This document shows, in pieces, positions 63,814 through 64,000 of a stretch of 64,000 nucleotides of DNA. The notes beneath the pieces are model-generated. The model worked only from the letters and a program-made list of their open reading frames with translations, was not told the origin of the DNA and ran no database searches. The stretch lies in contig NBAY01000030.1 in the NCBI GenBank assembly GCA_002794775.1, positions 1 to 64,000 on the forward strand. Reading direction: 5' to 3'. Position numbers and translations under genes: made by a program. The DNA is from Porodaedalea pini. Taxonomy: Eukaryota; Basidiomycota; Agaricomycetes; Hymenochaetales; Hymenochaetaceae. Numbering within the stretch: position 1 is the stretch's first letter; each line of letters opens with the position of its first letter.

Positions 63814-64000
63814 TGTCAGGACTTGAACCTTTCCTTTCCTTTATTTTCCTTTTATCATTCCCACACTTCCTCCACATGACCTTCATTCATTCCATTCTGT
63901 TCGTTTATGTAACTTTAGATAATATAGTCTCACGGTCGCTGCTATATAAGGTCTCAGGAATCGCATGAACTCCCTGTTCTGCTTTTCCTCTTACCTCCGC
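63814..64000 (+). mobile_element. Start of another family-A LTR, plus orientation
   Basis: Begins TGTCAGGACTTGAACC, the reverse complement of the 3' border of the other family-A LTRs. TATATAAG at 63943-63950 and GTTCTGCTTTT at 63976-63986 are exactly 33 nt apart, as in the A1 LTR. The element continues past the window end. Confidence 0.85.

Overview
The window looks like a transposon-rich, heterochromatin-like stretch of an Agaricomycete (basidiomycete) genome. Short introns (46-64 bp) with GT..AG ends split the genes. A FunK1-type kinase and an Agaricomycete-type orphan family are present. The repeats are chromodomain Ty3/gypsy elements, Plavaka-like and Tc1/mariner transposases, and MITEs. 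No prokaryotic gene organisation is seen. All calls come from reading the sequence; no database search was run.

Layout. 0.1-3.0 kb: a four-exon coiled-coil gene of unknown function with a late in-frame TGA. 3.5-4.8 kb: Tc1/mariner transposase, minus strand. 5-8 kb: gypsy debris. 8.0-16.1 kb: a near-complete but broken chromovirus (family A, minus strand) carrying two solo LTRs of a second family (B) in opposite orientations. 16.1-22.3 kb: rearranged prolyl-tRNA synthetase pseudogenes, interrupted by an LTR-like repeat (C) and by a 1.4-kb insertion with a perfect 5-bp target duplication. 22.3-27.7 kb: AT-rich repeats and a second copy of repeat C. 27.8-30.6 kb: an apparently intact three-exon FunK1 kinase. 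30.9-32.0 kb: Hsp70 debris. 32.4-49.1 kb: a giant palindrome with arms of about 8.0 and 8.3 kb and a 318-bp spacer. Each arm carries, from the centre outward, a broken RPS6, a cyclin-like fragment, a broken SSL2/XPB (TFIIH helicase) gene, and a shell of MITEs and palindromic minisatellites. 49.2-51.9 kb: Plavaka-like transposase. 52.0-54.1 kb: an unknown multi-exon gene with a partial duplication. 54.8-57.7 kb: an Agaricomycete-type orphan gene with a 21-bp coding minisatellite. 58.4-59.1 kb: hAT-like MITE. 59.2 kb to the end: a second family-A chromovirus, interrupted by an LTR B that is itself cut by another family-A LTR.

Little here works together as a pathway. Three or four host-type genes look plausibly expressed (0.1-2.6, 27.8-30.6, 52.4-54.1 and 54.8-57.7 kb). 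The remaining coding matter is mobile DNA or host genes that were duplicated and then ruined. A recurring lesion is an arginine codon CGA turned into TGA, as expected from C-to-T change at CpG. The most unusual structure is the palindrome; the best mechanistic prediction is Tf1-like self-priming in retrotransposon family A.
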